A stretch of 64,000 bases of DNA from Nocardioides sp. TF02-7 (GCF_022437945.1 NZ_CP092535.1:186001-250000); one strand, 5' to 3'; positions 53,189-63,673 are shown, numbered from the stretch's first letter. The notes: generated by a model from the letters alone, not told the origin. Numbers and translations: made by a program.

Positions 53189-53999
53189 TCAGGCGCCGAC
53201 CTCGAAGCGGGCGAACCGCGTGACGGTCGTGCCGGCGGCCTCGAGGACCTGCCGGACCGACTTCTTCGACTCGAACACCGACTCCTGGTCGAGGAGCACG
53301 ATCTCCTTGAAGAAGGCGTTGATGCGGCCCTCGACGATCCTGGCGACGGCAGCCTCCGGCTTGCCCTCCTCCAGCGTCTTCTTGGTCAGCACGTCCTTCT
53401 CGGCCTCGACGACCTCGGCGGGGACCTGGTCGCTCGTCAGGTACTGCGCCTTGAGCGCGGCGGCCTGCTGGGCGGCCTGCTTGGCGGCCGCCTCGTCACC
53501 CTCGTACTCGACGAGCACGCCGAGGCTCGGGGGGCAAGTCGGTGGCCTTCTTGTGGAGGTAGACCGCGGTCCGGCCCTCGAAGTACGCGACCTCACCGAG
53601 CTCGATCTTCTCGCCGATGGTGCGGGCCAGCTCCTCGACCGTCTCGCCGACGGTCTTGTCGCCGAGCGACACGGCCTTCAGCGCGTCGAGGTCGTCGGTC
53701 TTGTTGGCGTCCGCAGCGTCGGCGATGGCCTGGGCGGTGCTGATGAACGCCTCGTTCTTGGCGACGAAGTCGGTCTCGGCCCGCAGGCTCACCAGGGCGT
53801 TGCCGGACGCGGCGACCAGGCCGGCCGACGCCTCCCGCTCGGCGGCGCGCGCGGCCGCCTTGGCGGCACCCTTGACGCGCAGCAGCTCGACGGCCTTGTC
53901 GAAGTCGCCGTCGGTCTCGTCGAGCGCCTTCTTGCAGTCCATCATCCCGGCCTGGGTCAGCTCGCGGAGCCGCTTGACGTCGGCAGCGGTAAATGCCAT
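53189..53999 (-). CDS. tsf: Elongation factor Ts, one indel
   Basis: About 269 residues. EF-Ts exchanges GDP for GTP on EF-Tu. N-terminal UBA-like domain [28 protein letters not shown], core [33 protein letters not shown], and the dimerisation region ([43 protein letters not shown]). Six Gs at 53530-53535 (plus strand) should be five; as written the protein would end in [16 protein letters not shown]. An essential gene cannot be broken in a living cell, so this shows that the indel is technical. It follows rpsB by 59 bp. Confidence 0.95.
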
Positions 54000-54058
54000 G
54001 GATCCTCCCTCGGATCTACGTGTGGAAGTGGGGTGGGATTGCGGCGTACGCCGGGCGC

Positions 54059-55009
54059 TCAGGCCTCGGCCGGGGCCTCGGTGTCGGCGGCCTCGGCCGT
54101 GGTCGCCTCGGACGACTCCGTGGTCGCCTCGGCGGCCTCGTCGGCCGCGGCGGCCTCGGTGCCCGCACCGGTGGCCTCGGAGGCCGGCTCGTCGGTCGCG
54201 GCGTCACCACCGGTCGCCTCCACGGCGACGGTCTCGGCCTCGCCGCTCAGCAGCTCGCGCTCCCACTCGGCCAGCGGCTCCTCGGCGGCCGGCGAGGCGG
54301 CCTCCCCGCCCTTGGCGCCGGAGCGGGCGATCAGGCCCTCGGCGACGGCGTCGGCGACGACGCGGGTCAGCAGGCCGACCGCACGGATCGCGTCGTCGTT
54401 GCCCGGGATCGGGAAGTCGACGACGTCGGGGTCGCAGTTGGAGTCGAGGATGCCGATGATCGGGATCCGCAGCTTGCGGGCCTCCTCGACGGCGAGGTGC
54501 TCCTTGTTGGTGTCGACGATCCAGACCGCGGCCGGCGTACGGCCCATCTCGCGGATGCCGCCCAGCGACTTGTTGAGCTTGTCGCGCTCCCGCTTCATCT
54601 GCAGGAGCTCCTTCTTGGTGCGGCCGCTGCCGGCGACGTCGTCGAAGTCGATGTCGTCGAGCTCCTTGAGGCGGTTGATCCGCTGGTGCACGGTCGAGAA
54701 GTTGGTGAGCATGCCGCCCAGCCACCGCTGGTTGACGTAGGGCATGCCGACGCGGGTCGCCTGCTCGGCGATCGCCTCCTGCGCCTGCTTCTTGGTGCCG
54801 ACGAACATGATCGTCCCGCCCCGGGCCACGGTGTCCTTGACGAACGCGTAGGCGCGGTCGATGTAGGCCAGCGACTGCTGCAGGTCGATGATGTAGATGC
54901 CGTTGCGCTCCGTCATGATGAAGCGCTTCATCTTGGGGTTCCAGCGACGGGTCTGGTGCCCGAAGTGGACGCCGCTCTCGAGGAGCTGGCGCATGGTCAC
55001 GACAGCCAT
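54059..55009 (-). CDS. rpsB: 30S ribosomal protein S2 with acidic C-terminal tail
   Basis: 316 residues, frame intact; normal S2 is about 240-280. [68 protein letters not shown] and [31 protein letters not shown] identify it. The last 80 residues (from about 236) form an Ala/Glu/Thr-rich acidic tail ([29 protein letters not shown], etc.), a common actinobacterial addition but long here. Leader with a 16-bp palindrome upstream. rpsB-tsf is a conserved operon. Confidence 0.97.
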   Translation of the reverse strand: MAVVTMRQLLESGVHFGHQTRRWNPKMKRFIMTERNGIYIIDLQQSLAYIDRAYAFVKDTVARGGTIMFVGTKKQAQEAIAEQATRVGMPYVNQRWLGGMLTNFSTVHQRINRLKELDDIDFDDVAGSGRTKKELLQMKRERDKLNKSLGGIREMGRTPAAVWIVDTNKEHLAVEEARKLRIPIIGILDSNCDPDVVDFPIPGNDDAIRAVGLLTRVVADAVAEGLIARSGAKGGEAASPAAEEPLAEWERELLSGEAETVAVEATGGDAATDEPASEATGAGTEAAAADEAAEATTESSEATTAEAADTEAPAEA

Positions 55010-55399
55010 GATGGTCTCCTTGTCAGGTTCTCAGTTGGTCCTGATGTCCACGCGCGACCCGACCGGTCGGACCCTGCAGCTGCAGGGCCCGGACGGACTG
55101 AGAGCCGTCGCCCACGGGCGGTCGGGGCCGGAGCGACCCCGTCGTGGTCTGCGGACATGCGAATTCCGGCTCCGAGGAGCCGGTGCTCCCAGGCTACCGG
55201 CCACGGCTCCCCGCGGCCAATCGCCGTAGCAGGTCGTCGAACAGACCCGCGGGGCCGGTCGCCGGGCCCGTCGCCGGCGCCGGTCGAGCTGAGCCGGACG
55301 GCCCGGCTACCGTCCACAGCCCCGCCACGGGGGTCGCGTCGTCCACAACGGAGCGGGGCACGACTCGCCGTGGTCGGCACCGGCCTGCACCGTGGCGGC
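55010..55399. other. Divergent rpsB/M23 region with 16-bp palindrome
   Basis: No gene is seen in these 390 bp. A perfect palindrome CCCTGCAGCTGCAGGG lies at 55072-55087, 63 bp before the rpsB start, in the transcribed leader. Flanking GTCGG/CCGGAC bases can lengthen the stem. It may be part of an S2 leader control structure or an operator. The rest holds the M23 peptidase promoter, where no clear -10/-35 is visible. Confidence 0.45.
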
Positions 55400-55976
55400 A
55401 TGCGATCCATCGTGCTGCTCCCGGCCGCGCTCGTCCTGGCGCTGCTGCTGCCACCGTCGCCGGCCGGTGGCGCCCCGGTGCCCGTGGCGCCGGGTGTCCC
55501 CGAGCCGGCTGCCTCGGGCGTCTGGCCGCTCCGGCCGACGCCCGCGGTCGTGGCGCACCTCGACCCACCGGACTCGCCCTACGGGCCGGGCCACCGGGGT
55601 GTCGACCTGCTCGGCTCCCCCGGCCAGCAGGTCCGGGCGGCGATGGCCGGCACCGTGAGCTTCGCCGGCACCATCGCGGGGAGGGGTGTGGTCGTCGTCG
55701 ACCACGGCACGACGCGCACGACGTACCAGCCGGTGGCGGCCGGTGTCCCGGTCGGGCGGCGGGTGGCGGCGGGCACGCCGATCGGGCGGCTGCTCGTGCC
55801 CGGCTCGCACTGCCTCCCGCGCGCCTGCCTGCACTGGGGCTGGATCCGCAACGCCGACGACGTCTACCTCGACCCGCTGCTGATCGTCGGCGCCGGGCCG
55901 GTGCGGCTGCTGCCGCTGTGGCGCGACGACCCCGTGGGGGCTGCTCCCCTACGCCCGCGGGTGCGCCTGCTGGTAG
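55400..55976 (+). CDS. Secreted M23-family peptidase-like protein (LytM domain), one indel
   Basis: About 191 residues. Signal peptide RSIVLLPAALVLALLLPPSPAGGA, a short Pro-rich linker, then a LytM domain: GHRGVDLLGSPGQQVRAAMAGTVSF, GVVVVDHG, TTRTTYQPV, RRVAAGTPIGRL, CLHWGW. The HxxxD zinc motif is GHRGVDLLG, and the HxH-type site is in LHWGW, where only one histidine remains; activity is therefore uncertain, as in many actinobacterial relatives. An extra G in the GGGGG at 55936-55940 changes the end; correction gives DPVGLLPYARGCACW. The 3' end overlaps xerC by 28 bp, tail to tail. Confidence 0.82.
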
Positions 55977-56894
55977 GCGCGGCGCAGCCGGTCGGTCGTG
56001 ACGTGGGTGTAGCGCTGCGTGGTCGCGAGGGGACGCGTGGCCGAGCAGCTCCTGCACGGACCGCAGGTCGGCCCCGCCCTCGAGGAGGTGGGTCGCGGCG
56101 GTGTGCCGGAGGCCGTGCGGACCGAGGTCCGGGGCACCTGGCACGTCGGCGATCCGGCGGTGGACGAGGGTGCGCACGGCGCGCTGGTCGATGCGGCCGC
56201 CGCGGACGCCCAGGAAGAGCGCCGGACCGGATCCGGGACGGGCCAGCTGCGGGCGGCCGTCGCGGAGCCAGGCGTCGAGGGCCGCGGCGGCGGGGTGGCC
56301 GAACGGGACGCTCCGCTCCTTGCGGCCCTTGCCGAGCACCCGGACGACGTTGCGGTCACGGTCGACGTCGTCGACGTCGAGGCCGCACAGCTCACCGACC
56401 CGGACGCCGGTGGCGTAGAGCAGCTCCAGCATCGCGACGTCGCGGAGGCCGGTCGGGCTGCCGTCGTCGGCGAGCCTGGTCGCGGCCTCGACGAGCGCTC
56501 GGGCCTCGTCGACCCGCAGCACGTTCGGCAGCGTGCGGTGCGGCTTGGGCGAGCCCAGCGCCGCCCCCGGGTCGGCGGGCGTCCGCCCGGTGCGCGCGAG
56601 CCACGCGGTGAAGACGCGTGCGGAGGTGGCGCGGCGCGCGATCGTCGTCCGGGAGCGGCCGGTCGTCTGCTGCTTGGCGAGCCAGCTCCGCAGCGCCCGC
56701 AGGTCGAGCCGGTCGACGGCGGTGATCCCCAGCCGGTGGGCGTGGTCGAGCAGCCCGGCCACGTCGCCGAGGTAGGCGGTGACGGTGTGCGGCGCGAGGT
56801 CGCGCTCGGAGACCAGGTGCCGCTCGTAGGAGGCGAGGAGCTCCGCGAACGCCTCCGGGAGCCCCTGTTCCGGCCCCTCGACGTCCTCGCTCAC
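55949..56894 (-). CDS. xerC: Tyrosine recombinase XerC, one indel
   Basis: About 314 residues. Resolves chromosome dimers at dif with XerD. Core-binding domain FAELLASYERHLVSERDLAPHTVTAYLGD, then catalytic residues: Arg in ATGVRVGELCGLDVDDVD, Lys in GKGRKERSVPF, HxxR in HGLRHTAATHLLEGGAD, His in LGHASL and Tyr in RYTHV. An extra C in the CCCC near 56031-56034 (complement) breaks it near the end; correction gives HASLATTQRYTHVTTDRLRRAY. It lies 58 bp downstream of dprA on the same strand, in the usual actinobacterial order. No integrase-like accessory genes are nearby, so it is the housekeeping gene. Confidence 0.93.
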
Positions 56895-56952
56895 GGGACC
56901 GAGCGTAGGACCGGTGGCACCGGACGGCCGGGAGGCCGGCCGGTGCGCCGGG

Positions 56953-58116
56953 TCAGCGGCTACCGCGCACCGGCGCCGGCCTCGACGGGCTCGCCCGGCC
57001 GGCCGCGGTCAGCACCCAGCCGCCCGGCGCGTGCTCCACGAACCCGCCGGCCTCGAGCCTCGTCAGCGCTCGTTGCACGTCGACCACGTCGAGCCCGGCG
57101 ACGACCGCGATCGACTCCGCGGTCGCTCCCCGCCCCACCGGCACGGCGTCGAGGACCTGGCGTGCCTTCACGGGCAGCCGGTCGCGTTCGTTCTCGGGCC
57201 CGCGCGGTTCGGTGAGCAGGTGCTCGCCGGCGGCGCCGACGAGCTCGAGCACCTCGGCGCCCCGGGTCACCAGGGTGGCCGCTCCCCTCCGGATCAGGCC
57301 GTGCGCACCCTCCGACGTCGCGCTCGTCACCGGCCCGGGCACGGCCATGACGACCCGGTTGAGGCGCTGCGCCCAGTGGCTGGTGCTCAGCGCGCCGCTG
57401 CGGTAGGCGGCCTCCACCACGAGCGTGCCCCGGGTGAGCGCCGCGATCAGCCGGTTGCGCGCCAGGAACCGGATCCGGTGCGGCGACGCGCCGACCGGTG
57501 CCTCGGACACCACCGCGTGCTCCCGGGCGAGGTAGGCCAGCATCTCGCGGTGCTCGAGCGGGTAGGCCCGGTCGGGGCCGCACGCCAGCACGGCCACGGT
57601 CGGCGCCCGGACGCTGGCGGCACCGCGGTGGGCGGCGTGGTCGATGCCGTAGGCGCCGCCGGAGACGGTCGGGACGCCGGCGAGCCCGAGCTCGGCCGCG
57701 ACGTCGCGGGCGACGTCCTCGCCGTAGGACGTGGCCGACCGGGAGCCGACCACGGCCACCGAGCCCGCCAGCTCGTCGAGCCGCATCGGCCCCTTGACCC
57801 ACAGGCCGATCGGGACGCCGCCCCGCTCGTGGAGCAGGCCGGCGTGGGCAAGGTCGGCCAGCTGCTCCGGCCACTCGGCGTCGGCCGGGGTGACGAACCG
57901 GACGCCCACCCGCTCTGCGGTCTCCAGGGCGCGGTGCGGGTCGACCTGCGGCAGCCGCGACGACACCGCGCGGAAGAGCTCGGTCTGCCCGGGCGTCGCG
58001 ATCGCCCGCAGCGCCTCGACCGCGCCGAGCTGCTCGACCAGTCCCAGCAGCCGGTAGTCCCCCGGCTCGCCGGCCACGCTCAGCGTCACCCGTGCCAACC
58101 GCTCCTCGTCGCTCAT
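56953..58116 (-). CDS. dprA: DNA-processing protein DprA
   Basis: 387 residues, frame intact. DprA binds incoming single-stranded DNA and loads RecA in transformation. Rossmann-like region: VAVVGSRSATSYGEDVARDVA, VSGGAYGIDHAAHRGA, VLACGPDRAYPLEH, FLARNRLIAALTRGTLVVEAAYRSGAL. The winged-helix end (FVEHAPGGWVLTAAGRA) is present. The ATG at 58116 overlaps the comM stop by 4 bases (ATGA), so the two are coupled. In actinobacteria without known competence its role is open. Confidence 0.94.
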   Translation of the reverse strand: MSDEERLARVTLSVAGEPGDYRLLGLVEQLGAVEALRAIATPGQTELFRAVSSRLPQVDPHRALETAERVGVRFVTPADAEWPEQLADLAHAGLLHERGGVPIGLWVKGPMRLDELAGSVAVVGSRSATSYGEDVARDVAAELGLAGVPTVSGGAYGIDHAAHRGAASVRAPTVAVLACGPDRAYPLEHREMLAYLAREHAVVSEAPVGASPHRIRFLARNRLIAALTRGTLVVEAAYRSGALSTSHWAQRLNRVVMAVPGPVTSATSEGAHGLIRRGAATLVTRGAEVLELVGAAGEHLLTEPRGPENERDRLPVKARQVLDAVPVGRGATAESIAVVAGLDVVDVQRALTRLEAGGFVEHAPGGWVLTAAGRASPSRPAPVRGSR

Positions 58117-59724
58117 CGGGCGCCCGTCGCCTCGCCCCGGAACTGCCGCAGGTCCAGCGGCTGGCCCGTGCGCAACCGCAGCGCGGCGTCGACCTCGTCC
58201 ACCCCCGGACGCACGTCGCGGCCCGAGCGCACCGACCGCAGGTCCGCGATCGTCCACGCCACCCGCATCACGCGCACGGCGCCGCGGGCGCTGAGCCGGC
58301 CCTGGTAGGCGTGGTGGTCGACCAGGCGCGCGGCCTCGGGCGTCACCGGCCACTCGCGCTTGAGCACCTGGCTCGGCACGTGCGCGTTGAGCCGCCAGCC
58401 GCGGCCGGCGTAGCGCAGGTGCTGGCGGTCGCGCGCGGCCTGGACTCTGCTCCGGACCACCGCCGACGGCTCGGGCCGCACGAACTCGGCGTCGCCCGAC
58501 CCCCGCACGGGGACCACGTGCCGGGTGATGTCGAGCCGGTCGGCGATCGGCCCCTCCAGCTTGCGCCGGTAGGCGCGGCGGAGCCGCTCGAGGCACTTGC
58601 ACCGGTCGAGCCCGGGGACACTGGAGTAGTCGCCGCACGGGCACGGGTTGGCGGCCAGCACCAGCAGCGCCCGCGCGGGCAGGGGTCACCGACTCCTCCT
58701 GCCGGGCGACCGTGATGTCGCCGCTCTCGAGCGGCTGCCGCAGGGCGTCGACGACGTCGGCGCGGAACAGCGGGAACTCGTCGAGGAACAGGACCCCGAG
58801 GTGGGCCCGCGAGATCTCGCCGGGCCGCACCTGGCCGTGGCCGCCGCCGACGATGCTCGCCTTGCTCGCGTCGTGGTGGGGCGCGGCGTACGGCGGCCGG
58901 GTGAGCATGCCGCGGGCCGGGTCGAGGGTGCCGGCCAGGGAGTGCACCGCGGTCAGCTCGACCGACTCCTCGCGGGTCAGGTCGGGGAGGATCGTCGGGA
59001 TCCGCTCGGCGATGCTGGTCTTGCCGGCGCCCTTGGGGCCGGACAGCAGGATGGAGTGCCCGCCGGCGGCGGCGACCTCGACCGCGACCTTCACGTCGTC
59101 GATGCCGTGCAGGTCGGCGAGGTCGAGCTCGTCGAGCCGCTCGTCGCCGCGCCAGGTCAGCAGCTGGGTGCCCGACGAGGCGGCGACGGGCGGCGCGTCG
59201 GGTCGTTCCTCGTCGTTGAGCAGGGCCACCGCCTGGGCGAGGGACCGGACGCCGTGCACCTCGACGCCCGGCACCATCATCGCCTCGTCCTGCTGCGGCT
59301 CGGGCACGAGGACACGGGTGAGACCGTGCTCGACGCCGGCCAGCACCATCGGCAGCACCCCGAACGCCGGCCGGAGGCCGCCGGAGAGGGTGAGCTCGCC
59401 GACGAACAGGGTGCGGTCGAGCTTCCCGGGCTCCAGACTGCCGTCGGCGGCGAGCACGCTGAGCGCGATCGCGAGGTCGAGGTGGGTGCCGGACTTCGGC
59501 AGGTCCGCCGGCGACAGGAGCACCGTCACGCGGTAGGCGGAGGGCCACTCCATCCCGCTGTTGAGGACCGCCATCCGCACCCGGTCGTGGGCCTCGCGCA
59601 CCGAGGGCGCGGCCCGGCCGACCAGCGTGAACCCGGCCTGCCCCCGCGACACGTCGGCCTGGACGTCGACCAGGTGCCCGAGGGCACCGTTGAGCACGAC
59701 CGCCCGGGCGCCGGCGACGCCCAT
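58113..59724 (-). CDS. comM: YifB/ComM-family Mg-chelatase-like ATPase, one indel
   Basis: About 536 residues. A hexameric AAA+ helicase-like protein that helps branch migration in transformation in other bacteria. N-terminal ChlI-like domain (GALGHLVDVQADVSRGQAGFTLVGRA), Walker A SGPKGAGKTSIAERI, Walker B VLFLDEFPLF, and the C-terminal AANPCPCGDY cysteine motif. The extra C in the GGG/CCC near 58684-58686 (plus-strand GGGG) makes the frame slip; correction gives TLPARALLVLAANPCPCG. The ATG at 59724 shares a base with the yraN stop (TGATG). Confidence 0.92.
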
Positions 59725-60095
59725 CAGGTCAGCCCCGCCACGTGGTCGACGACCGCGGGTCCGCGCCGGGGTCGCAGCACGGCGACCAGGTCGATCCGGA
59801 TGCCGTCTGGTTGCGCGCCCCGCTCGTGGGCCCACCGCTCCCCCAGCCGCTTCAGCCGGGCGAGCTTGTCGTCGGTGATCGCCTCGTGCGGTGTGCCGGC
59901 CACCGTGCTGGTGCGCGTCTTGACCTCGCAGACCACCAGCGTGGCGCCGTCGCGGAGCACCAGGTCGATCTCGCCCTCGTCGCACCGCCAGTTGCGCTCG
60001 AGCAGCACCAGTCCGCGCTCCTGCAGGTGGTGGGCCGCCACGTTCTCACCGTAGGCCCCGAGCGCCTGCCGGGCCGCTGCCGTCGTCTCCGTCAT
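59724..60095 (-). CDS. YraN/UPF0102-family nuclease-like protein
   Basis: 123 residues, frame intact. A PD-(D/E)XK-like small protein: RQALGAYGENVAAHHLQERGLVLLERNW, CDEGEIDLVLRDGATLVVCEVKTR (with the catalytic ExK). The ATG at 60095 has a strong GAGGAGG ribosome site at 60103-60109, so earlier in-frame starts are not needed. Shares a TGATG junction with comM. yraN-comM-dprA-xerC is a standard actinobacterial block. Function in DNA repair or uptake is unproven. Confidence 0.9.
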   Translation of the reverse strand: MTETTAAARQALGAYGENVAAHHLQERGLVLLERNWRCDEGEIDLVLRDGATLVVCEVKTRTSTVAGTPHEAITDDKLARLKRLGERWAHERGAQPDGIRIDLVAVLRPRRGPAVVDHVAGLT

Positions 60096-60209
60096 GTCCG
60101 ACCTCCTCGCCGCCAGCGTGGCGGCGGGCGAGGACGAACGGCGACCGTCCGAGCGCACGGCTGTGGAGAACCCGGGCCCCGGGCCGGGCTGTGGACGGTT
60201 GGTGGGCCG

Positions 60210-61907
60210 TCAGCCGACGAGCCGCACCGCGGTGCAGCCCGGCCGGCCGAGGAGCGACACCTCTGCGACACCCAGCCGGATCCCGAGCAGCTCCAGCAGC
60301 GGGTTCAGCACTGCCGAGACCACGGGGTCGACCACCGAGTTCACCAGCGGCCTCACCACACCGTCGAGCAGCGCAGACAGCACGGGGTTCAGGATCCCCG
60401 CGAGGAGCGAAGCAAGACCCGCCTGCCCTGTCGCCAGCCGCACCTGGGCGCCGGTCAGGTCGAGCACCGACTCGCTGCCGACCACCACCGGGTCGGGCAG
60501 CGCCGGAGCAGGTGGGAAGCTGACCTCTCGATGTCCGCTGGCGCTCGCGACCGAGCCGGTCACGCGTGCGTCGAGCCCGACCTTGTCGAGCCCCAGCAGC
60601 TTGATCGCCAGCACCAGCGGCGCTCCGAGGAACCCGAGGGGCTCGAGGAACTTCGCGAGCGTGATCTCCAGGCCCACCTGGCCGAAACGCCCCCTGCTGG
60701 GCGGCAGCACCGCCACGCCGGCCGTGGTGACGTCGAGCCCGACCGCCTCCGGCGTGCACGCGAGCCGGGTCAGCGTCGCGGTGCCCGAGCCGACCTCGAT
60801 CGCGAGGTCGACGTGGCCGCCCAGCAGTCCGGGACCGGTGGGTAGGGCCGCGTCCACGTGCAGCCGGACCTGGGCGGAGTGAGCCCGGGCGCCCTCCTTG
60901 CCGCACGCGATCCGCGGAGGCTCGATGATCGACACCTCGGCCAGGCCGGGTATCGCGACCTCGAGCGCGTGGTCGCCGTTGGCAGCGACGACCGCCACCC
61001 CGAGGATGTCCAGCAGGTTGATGTCGGCGGTCAGGCCTGCCAGGTCCGTGCCCGTGTCGAGCGCGAGGATCTCGCCGAGGTTGACCGCGAGCCCGGTGAC
61101 GCCGAGCCGGATCGCCTCGAGGATCGCGGCACTCGCCGGGTCACCGTGCGCCCGGAGCACGTCGGCGGCGGCGACGATGAAGTCGGCCAGCCCGACGTTC
61201 GTGGACGCCAGCTCGCCGGGCGACCCCACCTGGAGCTCGACCAGGAGGTCGGCGAGCGGGACGTGGACGTTGCGGAGGTCCACGATGCCGGAGTAGCCGA
61301 CGGCGGAGAGGTTCACCTTCAGGATGTGGTCGAGGAGCGGCCCGAGCGCGCTCCCGCTGGTGTCGAGGGTGAGCGTCTTGGTGCCGACGGAGAAGCAGAC
61401 CGCGGGTTCGCCGCCGGTGGCGACCGCCGAGCGCTGGGCGCTCCCGCTGACACCGAGGCCGAAGGCGAAGTCGACCTCGGTGCGGGCGCGGACGACGACC
61501 GCCTCGGGCGCGGCACCGGTGGCGACCTCGACCGGCGTGCCGTCGGCGGAGGTCGCGTAGTCGCCGCCGTCGTCGAGGTCGACCAGGTAGGCGGACACGC
61601 ACGAGCCGCCGCAGTCGGCGACCCCGCCCAGGGTGTGGTCGTCGTTGCGGGCGACGCTCGCGTCGAGCGCAGCCGCGAGGGTCGGCGCGCCGCCGGCGCC
61701 CGCGCGCACCTCGCCGGCGGACCGGCCGTCGAGCAACCGCGCGAGGTCGAGGGCCACCACGTCGGCCAGTGCCTGCATGTCCCGCCGGGCCACCCGCTGC
61801 ACGCCGAGGTCGACCGCCACGGCGGCGACGGCGAGGAGCACCATGCTCACCACGACCGCGGTGATGACGGCGACCGCACCCCGGTCGCCCTGGTCGCGTC
61901 GGCTCAT
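60210..61907 (-). CDS. Large TadG-like secreted/membrane protein
   Basis: 565 residues, frame intact. N-terminal Tad-like anchor: RRDQGDRGAVAVITAVVVSMVLLAVAAVAVDLGVQRVARRDMQALADVVALDLAR. The rest is an exported domain of about 500 residues rich in Leu/Val/Gly with several Cys (CGGSC, VCFSVGTKTLTLD, IACGKEGARAH). No von Willebrand domain is present, so it differs from classical TadG. Paralogue of the next gene upstream, which has the same MQALADV motif. ATGA junction with it. A minor pilin or pilus-anchoring role is inferred from the family and from the TadE gene. Confidence 0.7.
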   Translation of the reverse strand: MSRRDQGDRGAVAVITAVVVSMVLLAVAAVAVDLGVQRVARRDMQALADVVALDLARLLDGRSAGEVRAGAGGAPTLAAALDASVARNDDHTLGGVADCGGSCVSAYLVDLDDGGDYATSADGTPVEVATGAAPEAVVVRARTEVDFAFGLGVSGSAQRSAVATGGEPAVCFSVGTKTLTLDTSGSALGPLLDHILKVNLSAVGYSGIVDLRNVHVPLADLLVELQVGSPGELASTNVGLADFIVAAADVLRAHGDPASAAILEAIRLGVTGLAVNLGEILALDTGTDLAGLTADINLLDILGVAVVAANGDHALEVAIPGLAEVSIIEPPRIACGKEGARAHSAQVRLHVDAALPTGPGLLGGHVDLAIEVGSGTATLTRLACTPEAVGLDVTTAGVAVLPPSRGRFGQVGLEITLAKFLEPLGFLGAPLVLAIKLLGLDKVGLDARVTGSVASASGHREVSFPPAPALPDPVVVGSESVLDLTGAQVRLATGQAGLASLLAGILNPVLSALLDGVVRPLVNSVVDPVVSAVLNPLLELLGIRLGVAEVSLLGRPGCTAVRLVG

Positions 61908-63673
61908 CCGGCCAGGTTGGGTCGGCCGCAGACCGCACCGACCGCGTAGACGTCGGCGCCGGCGAACCGCAGGCCGAGCATCCGGGCGACGGGCCCGATC
62001 AACATCTCGTCGAGGTTGTCGAGGAGCGGGGCGACGGTCTTCCGGACGAAGTGGTTGCCCACGCCGGTCAGCGCATCGACGACGAGGTCGGTCAGCGGCC
62101 GCACCAGCGGCAGGTCCGTGATCGTCTTGCCCCCGATCTTGACCGAGAGGATGTCGGGCAGGATCCGGCTCGGATCAAGGTAGATCGACGAGCCGGTCTC
62201 GACCGGGGTCTTGTCGTTGGGCGGCAGCGAGAGGTTCGCGATCGACCCGCCCGGGTCGGCGGTGGTGCCGACCCGCAGCGCGAGCTTGATCTCGATCTCC
62301 TTCTTGTTGCCGAGGATGCCGCCGAGGATGCTGTCCAGCAGGTCGCCGAGACCGAGGCCGAGCAGGCTGGAGACCTTGAGGTCGCCCTCGACCGTGAGGT
62401 TCATGTCGAGCCGGTACGACGCCAGCTCGGTCAGCACGCGGACGGCGAACCGGTGCGGGTCGGCCGCGGTCCCGGACCCGCAGTAGACCGGCGGCGGCGA
62501 GACCAGCTGGCCCGTACCGGTGCCGATCTCGATGACCAGGGAGCCGTCTCCCTTCGCGGTCTGCAGGGTGCCGATGCCGAGGTTGAGGCTCGGCAGGTTG
62601 AAGAAGTCCAGGCCCAGCGTCCCGCTGACCTGCGCGTTCTTCGCCGTCGCACCCGTGGAGTTGGGCGTGCCGCACGCCATCTGCGCAGCCGAGACGACCG
62701 ACAGCGACCCGCTGATGTGGTTGCCGAGTCCGGCGACGCCGGCATGCAGGTTGGGGATGTCGATGAAGTGCTCGCCGGTCGCGACCCGCGCGGAGGCGAC
62801 CAGGTCGAGCACGCGGAGCGCGACGTCGAGCGCCGCACTGTCGCCCGGGGCGATGTGGAGCACGTCGCCGAGACGGATCGAGCCGACCGAGGCGGCGACG
62901 TTGACCAGCGAGTTGAGGGCGGTGATGGCGGCCTGGTTGCCGGTCGCCTCGTTGCGCAGCACGTCGATCGTCGCGAGGAGCAGGTCGCGGAACGTGACCG
63001 CGCCGGTCAGGAGCGCGTCGGGGCTGCCGATCCGCGGGTTGGCCGCCAGCTCGCCGAGCGTGACGTCCGCGGCGGCCAGTGCCTTGTAGCTGACGAGGCT
63101 CAGGTTGACGCCCAGCAGGTCGTTGAGGGGGCCGAGCACCGTGCCGTCGCCGGAGTCGATCGCCGCGACGAAGGAGCCCAGCCGGAAGCAGGCGGTGCTC
63201 GCGGCGGTCGCGTACGCCGTCCGGGTGGCCGACCCGTCGCCGTCCGCGAACGAGTACTCCACGTCGGTCGAGGCGGTGACCTTGACGGCGCTGGGCGGCT
63301 CGGTGGCGGTGTTCCACACGCCTCCGGTGTAGGAGCCCCAGTCGACCTCCACGTCGAGACCCTCGCCGACGGCGTGGTCGTTGCGCGCCACGCTCTGGCT
63401 CACCGCACTGCCCGGGTTGCCGGGGTCGCCCTCGGCAGCGAGCTGCGCCTGCGTCCGGCCGTTGATCTCACGGGCCAGGTCGAGCGCCAGGACATCGGCG
63501 AGCGCCTGCATGTCGCGCCGGGCGACGCGCTGCATCCCGAGGTCGATCGAGATGGCGCCGACGCCGACCATCACCAGCGACAGGAACACGCCGACGAACA
63601 CGCCGACGGCGCCGCGCTCGTCGCGGTGGACGGCGAGACGCCGTCGTACCGACGACCGGATCCGACCGGTCAC
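61904..63673 (-). CDS. Large TadG-like secreted/membrane protein (paralogue)
   Basis: 589 residues, frame intact. GTG at 63673 overlapping the TadE stop (GTGA). N-terminal anchor: HRDERGAVGVFVGVFLSLVMVGVGAISIDLGMQRVARRDMQALADVLALDLAREINGRT. The exported part resembles the 60210 gene in layout and has repeated beta-strand-like pieces (ACFRLGSFVAAIDSGDGTVLGPLNDLLGVNLSLVSYKAL, matched by CFSVGTKTLTLDTSGSALGPLLDHILKVNLSAVGYSG in the paralogue). The two likely arose by duplication and may form a complex. Substrate or role is unknown. Confidence 0.7.
   Translation of the reverse strand: MTGRIRSSVRRRLAVHRDERGAVGVFVGVFLSLVMVGVGAISIDLGMQRVARRDMQALADVLALDLAREINGRTQAQLAAEGDPGNPGSAVSQSVARNDHAVGEGLDVEVDWGSYTGGVWNTATEPPSAVKVTASTDVEYSFADGDGSATRTAYATAASTACFRLGSFVAAIDSGDGTVLGPLNDLLGVNLSLVSYKALAAADVTLGELAANPRIGSPDALLTGAVTFRDLLLATIDVLRNEATGNQAAITALNSLVNVAASVGSIRLGDVLHIAPGDSAALDVALRVLDLVASARVATGEHFIDIPNLHAGVAGLGNHISGSLSVVSAAQMACGTPNSTGATAKNAQVSGTLGLDFFNLPSLNLGIGTLQTAKGDGSLVIEIGTGTGQLVSPPPVYCGSGTAADPHRFAVRVLTELASYRLDMNLTVEGDLKVSSLLGLGLGDLLDSILGGILGNKKEIEIKLALRVGTTADPGGSIANLSLPPNDKTPVETGSSIYLDPSRILPDILSVKIGGKTITDLPLVRPLTDLVVDALTGVGNHFVRKTVAPLLDNLDEMLIGPVARMLGLRFAGADVYAVGAVCGRPNLAG

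Noticed and set aside
55949..56894. Phage or island integrase
   Set aside because: It is the housekeeping XerC in its usual yraN-comM-dprA-xerC setting, without tRNA, att repeats or phage genes.
56953..59985. A single 1010-codon protein spanning comM and dprA
   Set aside because: The comM start and dprA share a frame only because of one indel near 58684. The comM stop and the dprA ATG overlap at 58113-58116 once it is repaired.
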